Positions 12,174 to 24,700 of a stretch of 64,000 bases of DNA are shown here, in pieces. The translations under genes were made by a program, and so were the position numbers. This stretch comes from Polytrichum commune (lineage: Eukaryota > Streptophyta > Polytrichopsida > Polytrichales > Polytrichaceae). The stretch is taken from assembly GCA_950295325.1 (NCBI GenBank), contig OX485803.1, positions 55,999,554-56,063,553 of the forward strand, written 5' to 3'. The notes beneath the pieces were generated by a model. The model was given only the letters and a program-made list of their open reading frames with translations. It ran no database searches and had not been told where the DNA came from. Position 1 is the stretch's first letter. Each line of letters opens with the position of its first letter.

Positions 12174-13461
12174 TCAACATGGGTGACTCTCTTGCACTTC
12201 AGTACGGAGGCTCTGAGGCTCACAATTACGTATGCTCCTCCCTTTGCTTGATTCTAGTTGAATGTATCTATTTATCTATCTACCTATCTGTTGAACAATC
12301 AATATCAACCGATATCCTCTTGAAGCATATTATATCCTTTAGTGGTAAAGAAAAAGAATAAAAAATTGTTCAATTGGTGAGGTCTGATCTAGGTCTCTGA
12401 ACTAGAATTGTGAAATATAGAAACACTTCTAGTGCGCTGGCCAACAAAAGGTTGTTACAAGATGGAATACTGATTATCGTTGGGAATTAATTGGTTCCAG
12501 GTGTTTCCATAGAGGCAAGGGAAGTGGAAAGCAACCACACAATCACAACTTCATAATTACAGGTTAATTATCCCAACAGAACAATTCACTCGGGAACAAA
12601 GTGCACTACAATCAATCCTAATTGAAAGCATGCGCTCATCTTCGTGCCACTTCTGCGTCATTTTTGCAATAAGAAGCCTCTCCAGCTCTAAAAAAGCTCA
12701 ATGGGATTCAGATGCTTTCAACAAGGGTGCTTTGCGATTCAAAGGGAATTGCTCAAAACAACTCTGGTTGAAAGCAAGAAAAACTCACATTGGTTGGAAG
12801 CAAGAAAAAACTCATATGGAGTGGAGGATGTGCAAGCACCACGGTGATACAAACATTTGCCTCGCCATGTTCCTAGTTAGTCTCGCTCTCCGATCACCGT
12901 TTTAGCTCCTGGTTACAAAGGAAATTGCAAGAGCAAAGTTGAACTTAAGTATGTGAGTGAGTGTACGAAGTTCTCCTACTGTTATGGGTTATGTTTTCCG
13001 GATACTTGAGCTGCACTTTATAGTACTCAAGTAATATGTGTCATTTCAGTTTCTAGTGTGTCAATTGACATGTGGTTTTTTTCTTCACAAGTCACAGTGC
13101 GTGTCAATTTCTAGATTGTGCGTGTCAATTGACATGCATTTTTTTTTTGTGCAAGTTTTTGCGTGTCAAAAAAGAAAAACTTGCAAAAACTTTGTCAAAC
13201 ATATACATTGCTAACGGACGCGGATTCTTAAGCGCACAGAGCATGATAAGGGTTCTTTAACGTCCGGCTATAAGTTGAAGATGAAATTCTTAAGAGTCCC
13301 TGATAGCTTGGAGATTTCTCTTTTTAGTTGATTTGGTCTTGGAGTTGACATGGAAACCCCAGAAAAGGCAATGCCATAGCTGGACCCCCAACATGTGTCA
13401 GCGCTACAAATTAAACCTTTGCCAAGGCGTGCATATTATTACATCCTTGGGGCCAGTCTCT
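12174..13461. other. Intergenic DNA, no recognised gene
   Basis: Frames here are short and unlike known proteins. The region contains two copies of the 12-bp palindrome TGTCAATTGACA (13059-13070 and 13123-13134). A third copy lies at 10113-10124. Confidence 0.5.
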
Positions 13462-13646
13462 GGGGAGATTTTTGAGAATAATCGGTCAAAATCCTAGTGT
13501 TTCCAAGTCCAGCTGGTTACATGTGGCAATCTTTTCAACTTTCTTCATTAATTCGAAGTATATTCTATAGATTCTTCTGGAACGGTAAGTTGTTTTCTTG
13601 AATTCTTGATCTTCAATTGGTTATTTCTCAACCGATTTATGTGTAA
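13462..13646 (+). repeat. Dispersed repeat family, copy 1
   Basis: This stretch aligns with 37655-37842 on the + strand and with 39896-40052 on the opposite strand. Shared blocks include gtcaaaatcctag, tttccaagtcca, ggttacatgt and agattcttct/ggattcctct, in the same order. There is no coding content. It may be part of an LTR or an unclassified transposon. Confidence 0.75.
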
Positions 13647-14118
13647 GGTATGCGGGTGTTATGTAGTTACTTTTCTTAATCAGACACTTAGATTTGATTG
13701 GTATATGGTTCGGTGAGGATCAAAGAGAAACCATCATATAAAGACATAAGTTTAAAGGACATTGGACTACATCTTCAAATATTGATAACTATTCTACACT
13801 CAATAGTGAACACAATTAGGAAGAGCTATATATCCACTTAAGAAATCAATAAGCATGCACTTCTGATAACCGTAACTAATCCACGAGAGCTTTGATTTTC
13901 AATCCGTTTTTTGCATATGTTTCATCAAAGATTTGCTATGTAACACAACTTTTATTGTGTAAATCTAATCGGTAGAAGTTGGAGACCATGAAAAGGGAAG
14001 CAAATAACACCCACATACCTTAACTAGCTATCAGTTCTTCTTGTTCGTTGCTTGGGGTAAATATGTACTCGTGATCCACTAACACTACCCGCTGCATAGC
14101 ATAGGAGCCACAGTGTAA

Positions 14119-14512
14119 GAGCATCCTCAGTCGGTCTAGGTAAAGCTCACTGCAAACCAAAACCTATCTTTTGACTGACCTAAAATTAGAAACTGAAATT
14201 ACCATCATTAGAAGCACACCTAAATAAACGTGAGATATTTCTCAAGAAAAAAGAATTGTAAAAATTTGACGTAGGTGAAATCCCTCATTGAAAACACCAC
14301 ATTTTCAAAATTTAGAGGGAGTGCACCAAATCTTGCTTTAAAATGGAAAGATCCTCCCACACTCCCTCCAAATTTTTGACATTTAGAGGGAGTGTGGGAG
14401 GATCTGTCCATTTTAAGCAAGATTTGGTGCAATCCCTCTAAATTTTGAGCAATTTTAAGCAAGATAGGTCTTGGTTTGCAGTGAGCTTTACCTAGACCGA
14501 CTGAGGATGCTC
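14119..14512. mobile_element. MITE, PIF/Harbinger-like, with long internal hairpin (full copy)
   Basis: The ends are inverted repeats of about 50 bp beginning GAGCATCCTCAGTCGGTCTA, flanked by TAA on both sides (14116-14118 and 14513-14515). A second, internal inverted repeat of about 50 bp per arm centres near 14378; its arms contain gatcctcccacactccctcc and the complement. The whole element could fold into one long hairpin. The short - strand frame across it is not a gene. A truncated copy lies at 27402-27658. Confidence 0.92.
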
Positions 14513-14515
14513 TAA

Positions 14516-15969
14516 CTTCCCTAACGCCATTTATACCTAATTGAATCCACTCAACTGTCATTGAGCCTGTGTGCTGAGTCAAGCTTCAAAAATTGTTTTA
14601 TTAAGCTGATGATTCTTACTGCTGAATTTATACCCACTCACCACAAAAAGGTTAGAATATTCATTTAAAACATCTAAGACATGATGTTGTGTTCTTATTG
14701 GCTTGCGAAATGATGGGCCGTGTTTCTCCACCCCCTCCCCCCACCATTTTTCAAGAGCTGGCAGTCTGGTGGAAAGGCTAACCCCCATTCCTAGTTGCCA
14801 GTTCAATGAAGAACAACTTTTTATTTAGGTCATGGAATGTTTATGAAGATGGCGTTAGTGAGGGAAACCGGTAGTTTCACATCATGTGTGCCCCCTTTCA
14901 ATGTGATAATGTGGTAATCCTGACTTAGTGTGCGGAGGCAAGTACAATCCAACCTTTGGGGCTATTAATTTTCCCTTGCTTCTCGTTATTCATACTAGTT
15001 GGAAAGAGGTTGGAAGTGTTGTGTTTAAATGTACATGTTAGAATAGAATTGAATGCAATTTCACCTCAAGCAATAGTGTTGGGGCCCAACTCCAAGAGGC
15101 GGGTATCTAACCTTGGCCCAACAAACATGTCTTAAAATAGCATGGAGTTTGGCCTGACTACTTTTTTCAATAATTCAATTTGACATTTTAATTAGTTTCA
15201 AAGATCTTGACTCATGAGTCTTGAGATGACTTAACTTAATATATTAATTCATATGCATGGGTGGCACGGGCTGGGATGGCACGGGTCCAAGCTAGTCATT
15301 TATATATCTAGTGTAGATGTCTTATTATTTGAGTTGGACCCCACCAATCTTACCGAGGTAAATGGAGTCTAATCATCATGCCTTCCATAGGCATGTTTGT
15401 GGTTATTCACATCAATTGGATCCTAATAGACTAATTCAGGTCCATGATGCTCATTTTGGAGTCAAATCATCTTAAGAATTTGATAATTGTGCTATTTGTA
15501 TAGTTGGCTATGTTATTTGAAACCTATTGTAGTAAACCTACATTTTGAAGCGGGATTTCATTCTTTAGTTACCAGCTAGGTAATAACATGCTCCCAATCA
15601 CATTTCGATACCGTAGGTGCAAGTGAGGTAAAAGAACTTTAAGATATCTTGCATTGTGGCAATGCACTAATAATATCATTATATTCTTATTTTTATTTTA
15701 AAAAAAAATTGTGAAATACAAGCTACGGACTCATCCTAACATAAGCTCGTTGCTAGGATGTGGGGCGGGAAAGAAGCCACGTATGGTGATGAAGATGGGT
15801 CCCGAGGGTGAAACCCCCCAACATGCGGTATGCCTCCCCATGCACCGAGATTTACATTCAATATGATTATGCGCTTAAGAAGAATCTTGTTGGGATTATC
15901 CCATCATAACCATGTAATATACTTGGGCCTTGAATTCATGATCAATACTGAATAATGTTATGTTATTCA
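14516..15969. other. Intergenic DNA, no gene seen
   Basis: Only short frames. The - strand frame at 14.58-14.81 kb is not recognised. Confidence 0.5.
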
Positions 15970-16352
15970 GGGCCGGTTCACACTATAGCCAAGCTTCGAG
16001 AGGAGAAGCGTTTGGACCAATGAAAATGCATAAATGTCCAAAGTCCGTCCTCTCGGCCTTCACACTAGAGGCTAAAGTCCAAAGGACGTCGCCTCCAAAA
16101 GAGCCTAGGTGGCAACACTTTTAGGAAGTTATGGCGCCAAGAGTTCGGCCTCTCGAGCAAAGTTTGGGTTGAGCAAAATGCTCGACCCAAACTTCCGTCG
16201 AGAGGCCGAACTTTTTTCCATTAAAATATTCAAAATCCGACATTGGATTATTTTAAAATTTTTTTTTAGCCCAAAGGCTTCTCCTCTCGACATAGTTTGG
16301 TCCAGAAAAGTGACGCTTCTCCTCTCGACTTGGGCATAGTGTGAACCGGCCC
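15970..16352. mobile_element. MITE with TCA target duplication and internal hairpin
   Basis: The ends GGGCCGGTTCACACTATAGC and GCATAGTGTGAACCGGCCC form a near-perfect inverted repeat. TCA flanks each side (15967-15969 and 16353-16355). Around 16140-16215 an internal palindrome has arms of about 35 bp containing cggcctctcga and ccaaactt. No transposase is present. The GGGCC start and 3-bp target duplication suggest a PIF/Harbinger relative, but the target is not the usual TWA. Confidence 0.85.
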
Positions 16353-16355
16353 TCA

Positions 16356-18279
16356 ACCCTCGTTGAGAGGTGTTGTGGGGCAAGGAATAAGTTCAAATAG
16401 ATATATGGACAATATTGGGGATATCCTACCATTCTCATATTCAAGATTGAATTTCAAAATTGGAAGACACATGCCCCATGGTAGTTGTACTTTGCATATC
16501 ACTTTATACCACTTTGAAATGGCATGGCCATAAGAGCAAAGTGATTGGCATAAGGTTGTGGAATAATATATGATGATTATGAAATTTTCTTAAAACACAC
16601 GCATGCATGCACACACACCATTATGTTTCAATGGAATTTCTTCCAACACTTGAAACTCAATAGGATATCAATATTAGCATAATTGATGATGACAAAGTTA
16701 TTGGAAAGTCTTTGCTAAAGACATATGCTCATTTATATCATCTTATCGACTAAAATGCATCGACTAGGCTATTATAAGTCAATATGTACATTGGGAACAT
16801 GCGTTGGGAATGTTTTTGGACCCTATGAGTGTCCACCCGTGGTCCAATTCCATGCATTATCAATGACAATATTCCTTTTATATGCACAATTGTGTATATT
16901 TCACGGGTAGAAACCCGTGGCAAGGACTCGACGAATAATGTTTAGATCAATAAGACTAAAAAATAATCATGCGCATGACAACAAGTGTTTTCCTAACAAA
17001 TTGGTTGATTTATAGAAGCCACGAGAACACATATCATTACAACTAACATCACCTAATAAATATGGAAAAAAATATATAATACAAAACCGACCAACCACAA
17101 GAAGGTCAACAAGTCTAATTATGTTCATGTGCACGATACCAAATGCGTTTCAAATTCATTGGATTCATAGAAACCACAAGTACACATATACCATTGCACA
17201 AACTAGAAGGATAGATCTAATGATGAGTAAAAAGCCCATGAGCAACCAACACAACCTAACAAATGTGGGCAATTATATAAGACAAGCCCGCCTAATCATG
17301 TGAGGAGTATGAAACTTTAATCCTCTTCAATTTTAGATTGTGAGATTTTTCAACTGCAACACGTTGCATGCATTTCAACTCCTCTAGATGATGATTCTCA
17401 TTCATTAACACTATTACTTCTTGCAATTTCTTCATCCTTGCAACAATATGATAAAACATTGAAGATTCAGTCTTTGGTGAACCACAATTCCAACATCCAT
17501 AAACTATTTATGCAACATGTGTGCTCAATAGGCTGAGGGGTTTGGAGAGCAAGGTATCTCGTAACCCAAAGAGAAGGGGTAATGGTTGGAGCCACCACTG
17601 CAATGCAACCAAAACTTCGCATGATCGGAGCATGTGAGGCTAAGACATGAACAATACATTATGTCATTAAAATCTTTATAATATATGACAATTGCAAAAG
17701 GGGATTTGCACATGAAACAAATTTCATGGGAAAAAGTTGAAGGAATCACTTTTGAACATGGAGACAACACTTTGACAAAGTCGATGTTAGTATTTGGAAC
17801 ACGTTGACGATAACGTGAAGTAACAACATGCTCTTTTGCTCATGTGTAATAGGAAATGTTACGGGGATTAATAGAAGTTATTGTATGATCAAATACAATG
17901 ATTCAATCACTAGCATGGTCACCACAAACGTTCATTAATGAGACAATGACTAGAAACCAACAAATATCACACATGGTCAAAATCAACATAGAAGGCCGTG
18001 TATACCAAAATCTTACAATACATGGCCAATGATGCAAATAACATAGACTCCGATACCATAATCTTGTAAAATATTTGACTCCAAGTCCATATATGACCAC
18101 CATTCACATGAAAAAAAAATTCTAAGAAACCATTTGTAAACAAGTGAAGTCCAAGGTCACGGAGGAAACCAAATAGAGTTTGAATGAATACATGTATCTA
18201 ATAAAAGGTGAATACAAATGTACACTAATAGGGAATCCATTCATATGCTTTCCCCTTCATCTGAGCCACTAGGATCTTA
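16356..18279. other. Intergenic DNA, no gene seen
   Basis: AT-rich with short unrecognised frames on both strands. No repeat boundaries could be set. Confidence 0.5.
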
Positions 18280-18778
18280 GGGCCACTTCACACACAAGCC
18301 AAGAGCCGTGACCATGAAATTGTGAGAGCCTAAAAGAAAGTGTCCAAAGGCCGTTCCAAGACACCTCCAAAATCATGTAGTGTGGTCACGGATCTTCAAG
18401 TGTACTGTGAAGTCATATGTGACCGGGTCTTTAACCAAATGCTATTTCGATGAATTTCTATTCATGTGGGTCTTCACACATGATAAAATAGAATAAATCA
18501 ATGGTTGGGAGCATATGAAGTGCCATGGTCTCCTGGTTTTGTGTTAGGCCTACCTCCAAGAAGTGGTTTTTGAAAATAGTCCAAGAGACCATGAAACGTG
18601 ATCCATTTGATGCCATGTAGGAATCCAGTTGAACTTTACATCCACCTTGCATTCACATACTCCGTTGGTCCCTCAAGAGTAGTTTGAAACGAACTTGGAC
18701 CGGCTCCGCCTTTTCCACCAATGAGAATGCTTGAAATGTAATGGTCACGGGCTCTCATGCTCGTGTGTGAAGTGGCCC
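18280..18778. mobile_element. MITE-like element with GGGCCACTTCACAC ends
   Basis: The left end GGGCCACTTCACACACAAGC mirrors the right end GCTCGTGTGTGAAGTGGCCC with two mismatches. The next inner blocks (agagcc / gggctct) also pair. Flanking bases are TTA on the left and TTG on the right, an imperfect 3-bp target duplication. The interior (499 bp) has no transposase. Confidence 0.8.
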
Positions 18779-18780
18779 TT

Positions 18781-21560
18781 GGGGAGGGGAACAACATATT
18801 ATATCTAGTTTATTGCATGCTTTTAAAAAAAAAAAATCTTGGCAACTCCAGATTGAAAGGTCTTTAACCTGATGGATAAGGGCCACTCCCCACATAATTT
18901 GGTGATATATTATTGAGAATTGAGAAGTTTTTGAAGGTAATTATGAAGCTGAGCATCCAAATTATGGTTTGACACCAAAAAACCTTCAAGGAGCACCAAG
19001 ACAAATATCTTCATAGACCCTCAAGGAATGCCATTGATTGTAATACAAAGTGTTTTGTATATATCCAAGTTGGGCATCAAAGGAGGAATTGCACTTTGGA
19101 GTCTAGACTTTATCATGAAGAAAACCATGTTCCTTACAAGTTAATGGATATCTTGTTTGTGTTGATTTGGAAGTGCATGAATAAAATATATAGTGTCAAG
19201 CATGTGATCCACGGGTGTCCCGTCCATGGTATTGCACCGAGCTCAATGTATGCTTTTGTGGGGTGTTCTCATCCTGTTCCAAAAAAATAAGATTAAAGAT
19301 TTTGTGGCAATTAAGCTTGGGACGAAAGCTTTTATTTTAAGTATTGGAAAGATATGGCAAATCAAAAAAATTCTAATCAATAATTGGAATCTATGGCTCC
19401 AACACTTTTGTATTGGGAGGATGTGCTTGTTGCTCTAGATAATCCTTTGCCCTTATTCCATCTAAACTTAGCAACCCATTTTGGCCTTCAACACAATTCT
19501 CCATTGCATTAGTCCTATATGTGAAGAATGTGCTTCTAGCTAAGAATAATACCATTGATTATACCTATGTGCGGCTAGCTAGTTCTTGACATGTTGTGAC
19601 CTTCCGTCTTGGTGCACATATCGGGGTCAACTTACTACAATCTAACGAGGCTTGTTTTAGTCTAGTGTGGACATATGAGTGATTGCCGAGCTTAATTTGG
19701 AGCATATTGGTCCTTATACTCGTTTGTTGAGATTGTATATTATGCAATGGTCCTTAGATTTGAAATAAGAAGACCTTGGACGAGCATTGTGAGGAATGGG
19801 ACACAACAAAATCTTTTAGATGGACAAAGCTCAAAAATAGGCTCCAGCTCATCAATCCCTAGATTATGTTTTGGCATCTTGGGCAAAAAAGAAGAACATG
19901 TAGGATGACAATGTAGTCATCCCAACGAAGCCATTTTTTTTTCACAAAGAATAATTTAGAGAGATGCACGAGAGGTAAAATAGAAATGACTAGTGGAGGC
20001 CAATCCAAAGATGGAGAGGGTACTAACTGAAAACCTTTTGATAGAAGATGCATTGCTCAATCCTTAGTATTCAGGGTGAACTCTTGTGAGTGGCCATCCA
20101 AGGTTGACATCAATAATTATTTTGTATATGAAGTACTATGGAGGGTGAAAGTGTTTGATGCTTGATTTTTTTTTTTGATATTTGGAGGCTCAATATGAAG
20201 AAGTTTTTCTCCCTATTGCTTAATGGTACCCACCCCAAGGTTCCTTGGTAGTATGGGTGTACCCTTGGTGTCACCATTTATCCATGGATGGACACTTGTG
20301 GTTGGCCAAATTTGGACACATTGTCAAATATAGACCTAATCGTTTATTTAATGTTTTATTTTGTGAGTATAAATTGGGGAGCTCCACACCTTAACATTTG
20401 TTTGGGGATGCTTAAATTACCACTTCTAACATAAACCATTGATGTGAATTTCCACACATGCATTGTTATATTCTACGAACATGTTCTCTATGCAAGGTCG
20501 TCACCCGATGTGCATGGTAGGAACAAACTATCCATAGGGGGTGTAAGCACCCATGGAGTGTAAGCACAATCCTTTTTGTATTTATTGACATGAGCACTAC
20601 ATGAAAATTGCTATCCCTGGATTAAGACTGTTATGAGGACCTACTTACCAACTACTTTCGTGACTACAAAGTTTTGTTGGAGGTTGTGTGGGGTGGTCAT
20701 GGTTAGGGACACGAGGAAAGGTGTGAGCTTTTGTAATGGATGGTGTCTGGCTTCTAGTTGTCTTTTGCTGAGGATGAGGATGGAGAATGGGCATTGGACA
20801 ATTGTGTGGGCATGGATTTGTAGTTGGTGAGTTTTGGTTGGGGGGAGTTTGAATGTGCTTGAATTGTTTTGTTGTGTATGTGCACCCCTCCCTCCCTTGC
20901 CATTTCAACACTTTATACACCATATATTAATTTCTTGAACCAAAAACAACGATTATCGTATGAAACTAAATAATGAAAATGTGACAGGTATAATAAATTC
21001 AAATAACTCAATCTTCAATGTCAAGTTGTAAAAATTGTTGCTCATGTGAGAGTATGTTATAAATAACCATAAAAATGAATGGTGAAATATTTAGTATGAG
21101 ACAAAATTTGTTTAACCAAATTAGTGTGACCCACACCAAACACCACACAATAATCAATGCATTATTACCAAAAACTTGCCACATGCACATGCAATCTTGC
21201 CACACAAAAACCATTGCGAGAATTGCATAAAAAGGAACTCACCCACAATACACCCCACACCACCTTTGCAAAATAAAATAAAAAGAAGAAGCTACAACAG
21301 CCTCAATGAGAGGAGAGAACATGGGGCCCCCAGTCAAACAAGGAGTTGACCGAAGCCGTGCCGCACAAGCCCACACACGAACAGTGAACCTCGCTCTCTT
21401 CCCGGCTATGGCCATCGCCATCCTCCCCTGCACCTCCACCGCCAATTAGGTCACGGCTTTGTGACACCCACGCGCAACTATCCGTCGCGGCACCAGCTCC
21501 ATCGCGAAGGCAAACTCCGGATCGCCCGGGATCGCATCTCGCACGCCAGAAAATTATCGC
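18781..21560. other. Intergenic DNA upstream of the PRA1 gene
   Basis: Short frames occur on both strands at 19.1-20.1 and 20.6-20.9 kb, but none is recognised and codon phases switch often. From about 21.25 kb base composition becomes clearly GC-richer, marking the approach to the PRA1 promoter and leader. Confidence 0.5.
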
Positions 21561-21581
21561 CACGTCTGGAAACGCGAGCGT

Positions 21582-21589
21582 TAGGGTTT
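21582..21589 (-). promoter_or_regulatory. Telo-box-like motif upstream of PRA1
   Basis: TAGGGTTT (AAACCCTA on the - strand) lies about 165 bp upstream of the PRA1 start codon, with further TAGGGTT copies just downstream. Telo boxes are known in promoters and leaders of many broadly expressed plant genes. I see no TATA box in this stretch. Confidence 0.45.
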
Positions 21590-21752
21590 GATAGGGTTGA
21601 GAGAGGTTTGCGAGCCTGTGCGTTAGGGTTGAGTCGAGCAGAGCGGGATTGGATTCTTGGGAGATTGATTTTGTGGAGATCGGGGACTGGAGGTTGTTAA
21701 TTGATCCGGTGTTCGGATTGAGTGGCGGGATTTGGCAAGAGACGGAGGACAG

Positions 21753-24700
21753 ATGGAGTGGAGCAATGTGACGGTAGAGGAGCTTGTGGATGCGTTGAAG
21801 GAGGTGGAATGGTCGACTCCGCCGCGGCCGTTGGCCGAATTCTTCGCCAAGTTCACTGTGCCGAAGACGCGATCGAAGTGGGATGGGCGCTTCAAGTGCA
21901 ATCTGTACTAGTAAGATCTCGCAATGTTTTACTCCTTCAGGGTTTTTAAAAATGGGATTGACTGCTTAAGTTGTGGATCGAATGACAGAGTTGTAGTTGT
22001 GAGTGTAAGGACATTTTTTTTATGTGCGATTCTGTGATAGATGCTGGGAATTGAGTGAATGGCAGAGTTGGCGAAAATTGATTGGGTTGGTATGTTGCAA
22101 GTCCCTATAACATGGATAAATGATAGTGCTCTTCAACACTTGTTTGCAGCGTAGGTTCGACCTAAATCATCATCATTTCATGGGGTCTGAAGACTTTCAT
22201 ACCCACATAAGTGGGATTTATGGATCCACACCCTAATTCTCCATAGTGGTTGGCATGTAAATGGCAGCAGAATCTCCTTCTGCAAGCTAGAGATTCTCCA
22301 TGTCTGCATTTAGGTTTAGATTCCTGGAACCCTTCATTCCCCAGATTTAGGTGCAATGGGGCCTTGAACACGAAGAGTAAATGTAATGTAACATCGGGCA
22401 GAGAGGGTTAGTCACAGTGGCATTTTAGGTTCTACGTGGGTGCAGTTGGAGGGCACTTGATGAGATATTCTGCTTAAAATGCGCTTTTCATTGGGCGCCT
22501 GTTCGAGTCAGGACCAGGAGCTGAGTGCAGAGGAGGCCAATCGTGCCAGCTACTAAGGGTCGTGGCATTGTATCTGGAATGTCAAGCTCATGTTATTGGT
22601 TCTCAATTATCAAGATAATGAGTGATGTGCAACTCTTAATCCTCAACAGAGGACCTGGAGAAGGATCCTCCCAAGTCTGGGACACTTACTTCTAAGCAAT
22701 TATTGGTGAATTACTCATATTTGCATACGTAACAAGGGTCACTGTTCAAATCAGAGAAACGCATGGAAGTTAGTGTTGGTTCCTTAGTGCTTACCTGAAA
22801 GAAGGTTGAATTTGCTCCGTAAGCTCAGCTTATTTAGTTTCACATTAGTAATTAGTTTGAAACACACAATATCTACGAGTATATTTTGTTTTGTTGTGTG
22901 TGGATCTCCATTGTCCAGCAGTTGTTTCAATGAATGCCATTTAATGGACACTCTGGTTATTGAGGCGTTTCTGGTTGTTCTTTAGTAAGTTATGAAGGTT
23001 TCTACAAACTCACTTACTAACTCAACTTTGTCTTGGACCCTTAATCAAGTAGGGTTTGTTCTGCTCATGCTGATTTTCCAAATCATACAGCAACGGTTTC
23101 CTTTATTGCTGATTAATGCATTAGTTTCTGTGCAGATTGATAGGTAGCAATGATGCTTACTGGCTCTGTCATCTGTGTGTTGTGCAGTTACCGGACAAAT
23201 TACTTCATCCTTATGGCTCTTACTCTTGGTAGGTTTTACTTAAACTACAATTTTCTTTGTCTTTGTTAGCTGCCTTAAGGTTATTCCATGGTGAAGTCAA
23301 GTGCCAATTCATCATGGTGCATGATTCTTTGAAAGAAGTGTCTTCTATCTTTTAGCATGGAGGTAGATTATGTTCTTTGTGAGATCTAAGCTTGAGGTAG
23401 CTGGAATACTAGGAGAGTATTCCAGAAACACAAGTTGGTAGAACTGTCATGAATTGCACGGAGGAGCAGAGGCACTATGGCATTGAATGTCAGTCTTTTC
23501 TGTGGATATTTCTCAGAGAACTTCTTCTCATGCTTCACATACCTGCATTTCTCTAACCTTTTAGGTTTACGTTGCTTTCTTTGTCAGTGATTGCCTTCAT
23601 TCGAAATCCACTGGCGTTGGTGGCTGTATTTCTTACAGGTGTAAGCGTTGCTTGCCTGAATGATAGGTAATAACCTTTATCATGTCTTTGAATTCTAGCA
23701 TATTTAGAGGTATTATCGTGCTTGATTTTCACAAAGTAGTTTCTGAAAATAGGGCTTCTTGCAATTAGGGTTGCATGCCATGTACAATGTACCAGACCCC
23801 TAAGAGTGGTTGAAACATGGAATCACTGAACTAGCACCTCACTGGAAGTGCAGAGCTGTACTATATTATATGATTGACCAACTAGATGCTCAATGAATCT
23901 AGCCAACATAGTGGTCTTGTTACTCTCAAGAGAAAAAAGAAAACATGTATTTTACACTTCATTTATCACTTGCATGCTAATGGGCAAATCCATATTTCCT
24001 CTTGTCTGTTGATCTGCTTAGCTTCAACTGTGATAATTGTGAGTGTTGAAGATGATGCTTTTTTGTTATGTGTTGATGGTTCATAAGGCTACAACTACAA
24101 ATATGCTGGGCCAGGACAGTCTAGGTTTGACGTGATGTAATGGTGGACTTTACACTGCAAACACTCTTTCTCTTTGCTTTTGTGTCTGGTGGGCACTGGT
24201 TACTTGTGTTGCATGCTCTTTAGCTTACATTAGTGTGATGTGGGTTTGTAGTCTTGCAGTGGCACTTAGTGAAAAGTTGACCAGAGCAGTGAGACGGATA
24301 TCTCCTCCCCTAGCCCACAAGTTGCGGGCCCCCATTTCGTGAGTCCTTGACATTCTTTCACCACCCCATACCTTTCATGATTTCATGTTTCTGGAACTCC
24401 ACCTCTGACAGGATTCAAATTATATCTCAGTGACTCCCAGACATTCAATGCCAATGGTAAGATTCACATGATTGTTCTGAATCAACTTATAAGTTGTGCT
24501 CTTATGGCTAAAGCATGCTTAGCCAGGTATTCTTTCAGATTGGACTTCCAAGTGCTTTTGGAAGTTACATATTGACTAATGTGGAAATGATATTTATCCC
24601 ATGTGTATAGGACTGGACCTCGAGGACGGCCTTTGAAAGGAACTGTTTACATCTGTGGTCGAGATCGGCGGTACTTTGTGGGTGCCTTGGCTTCTGGTAC

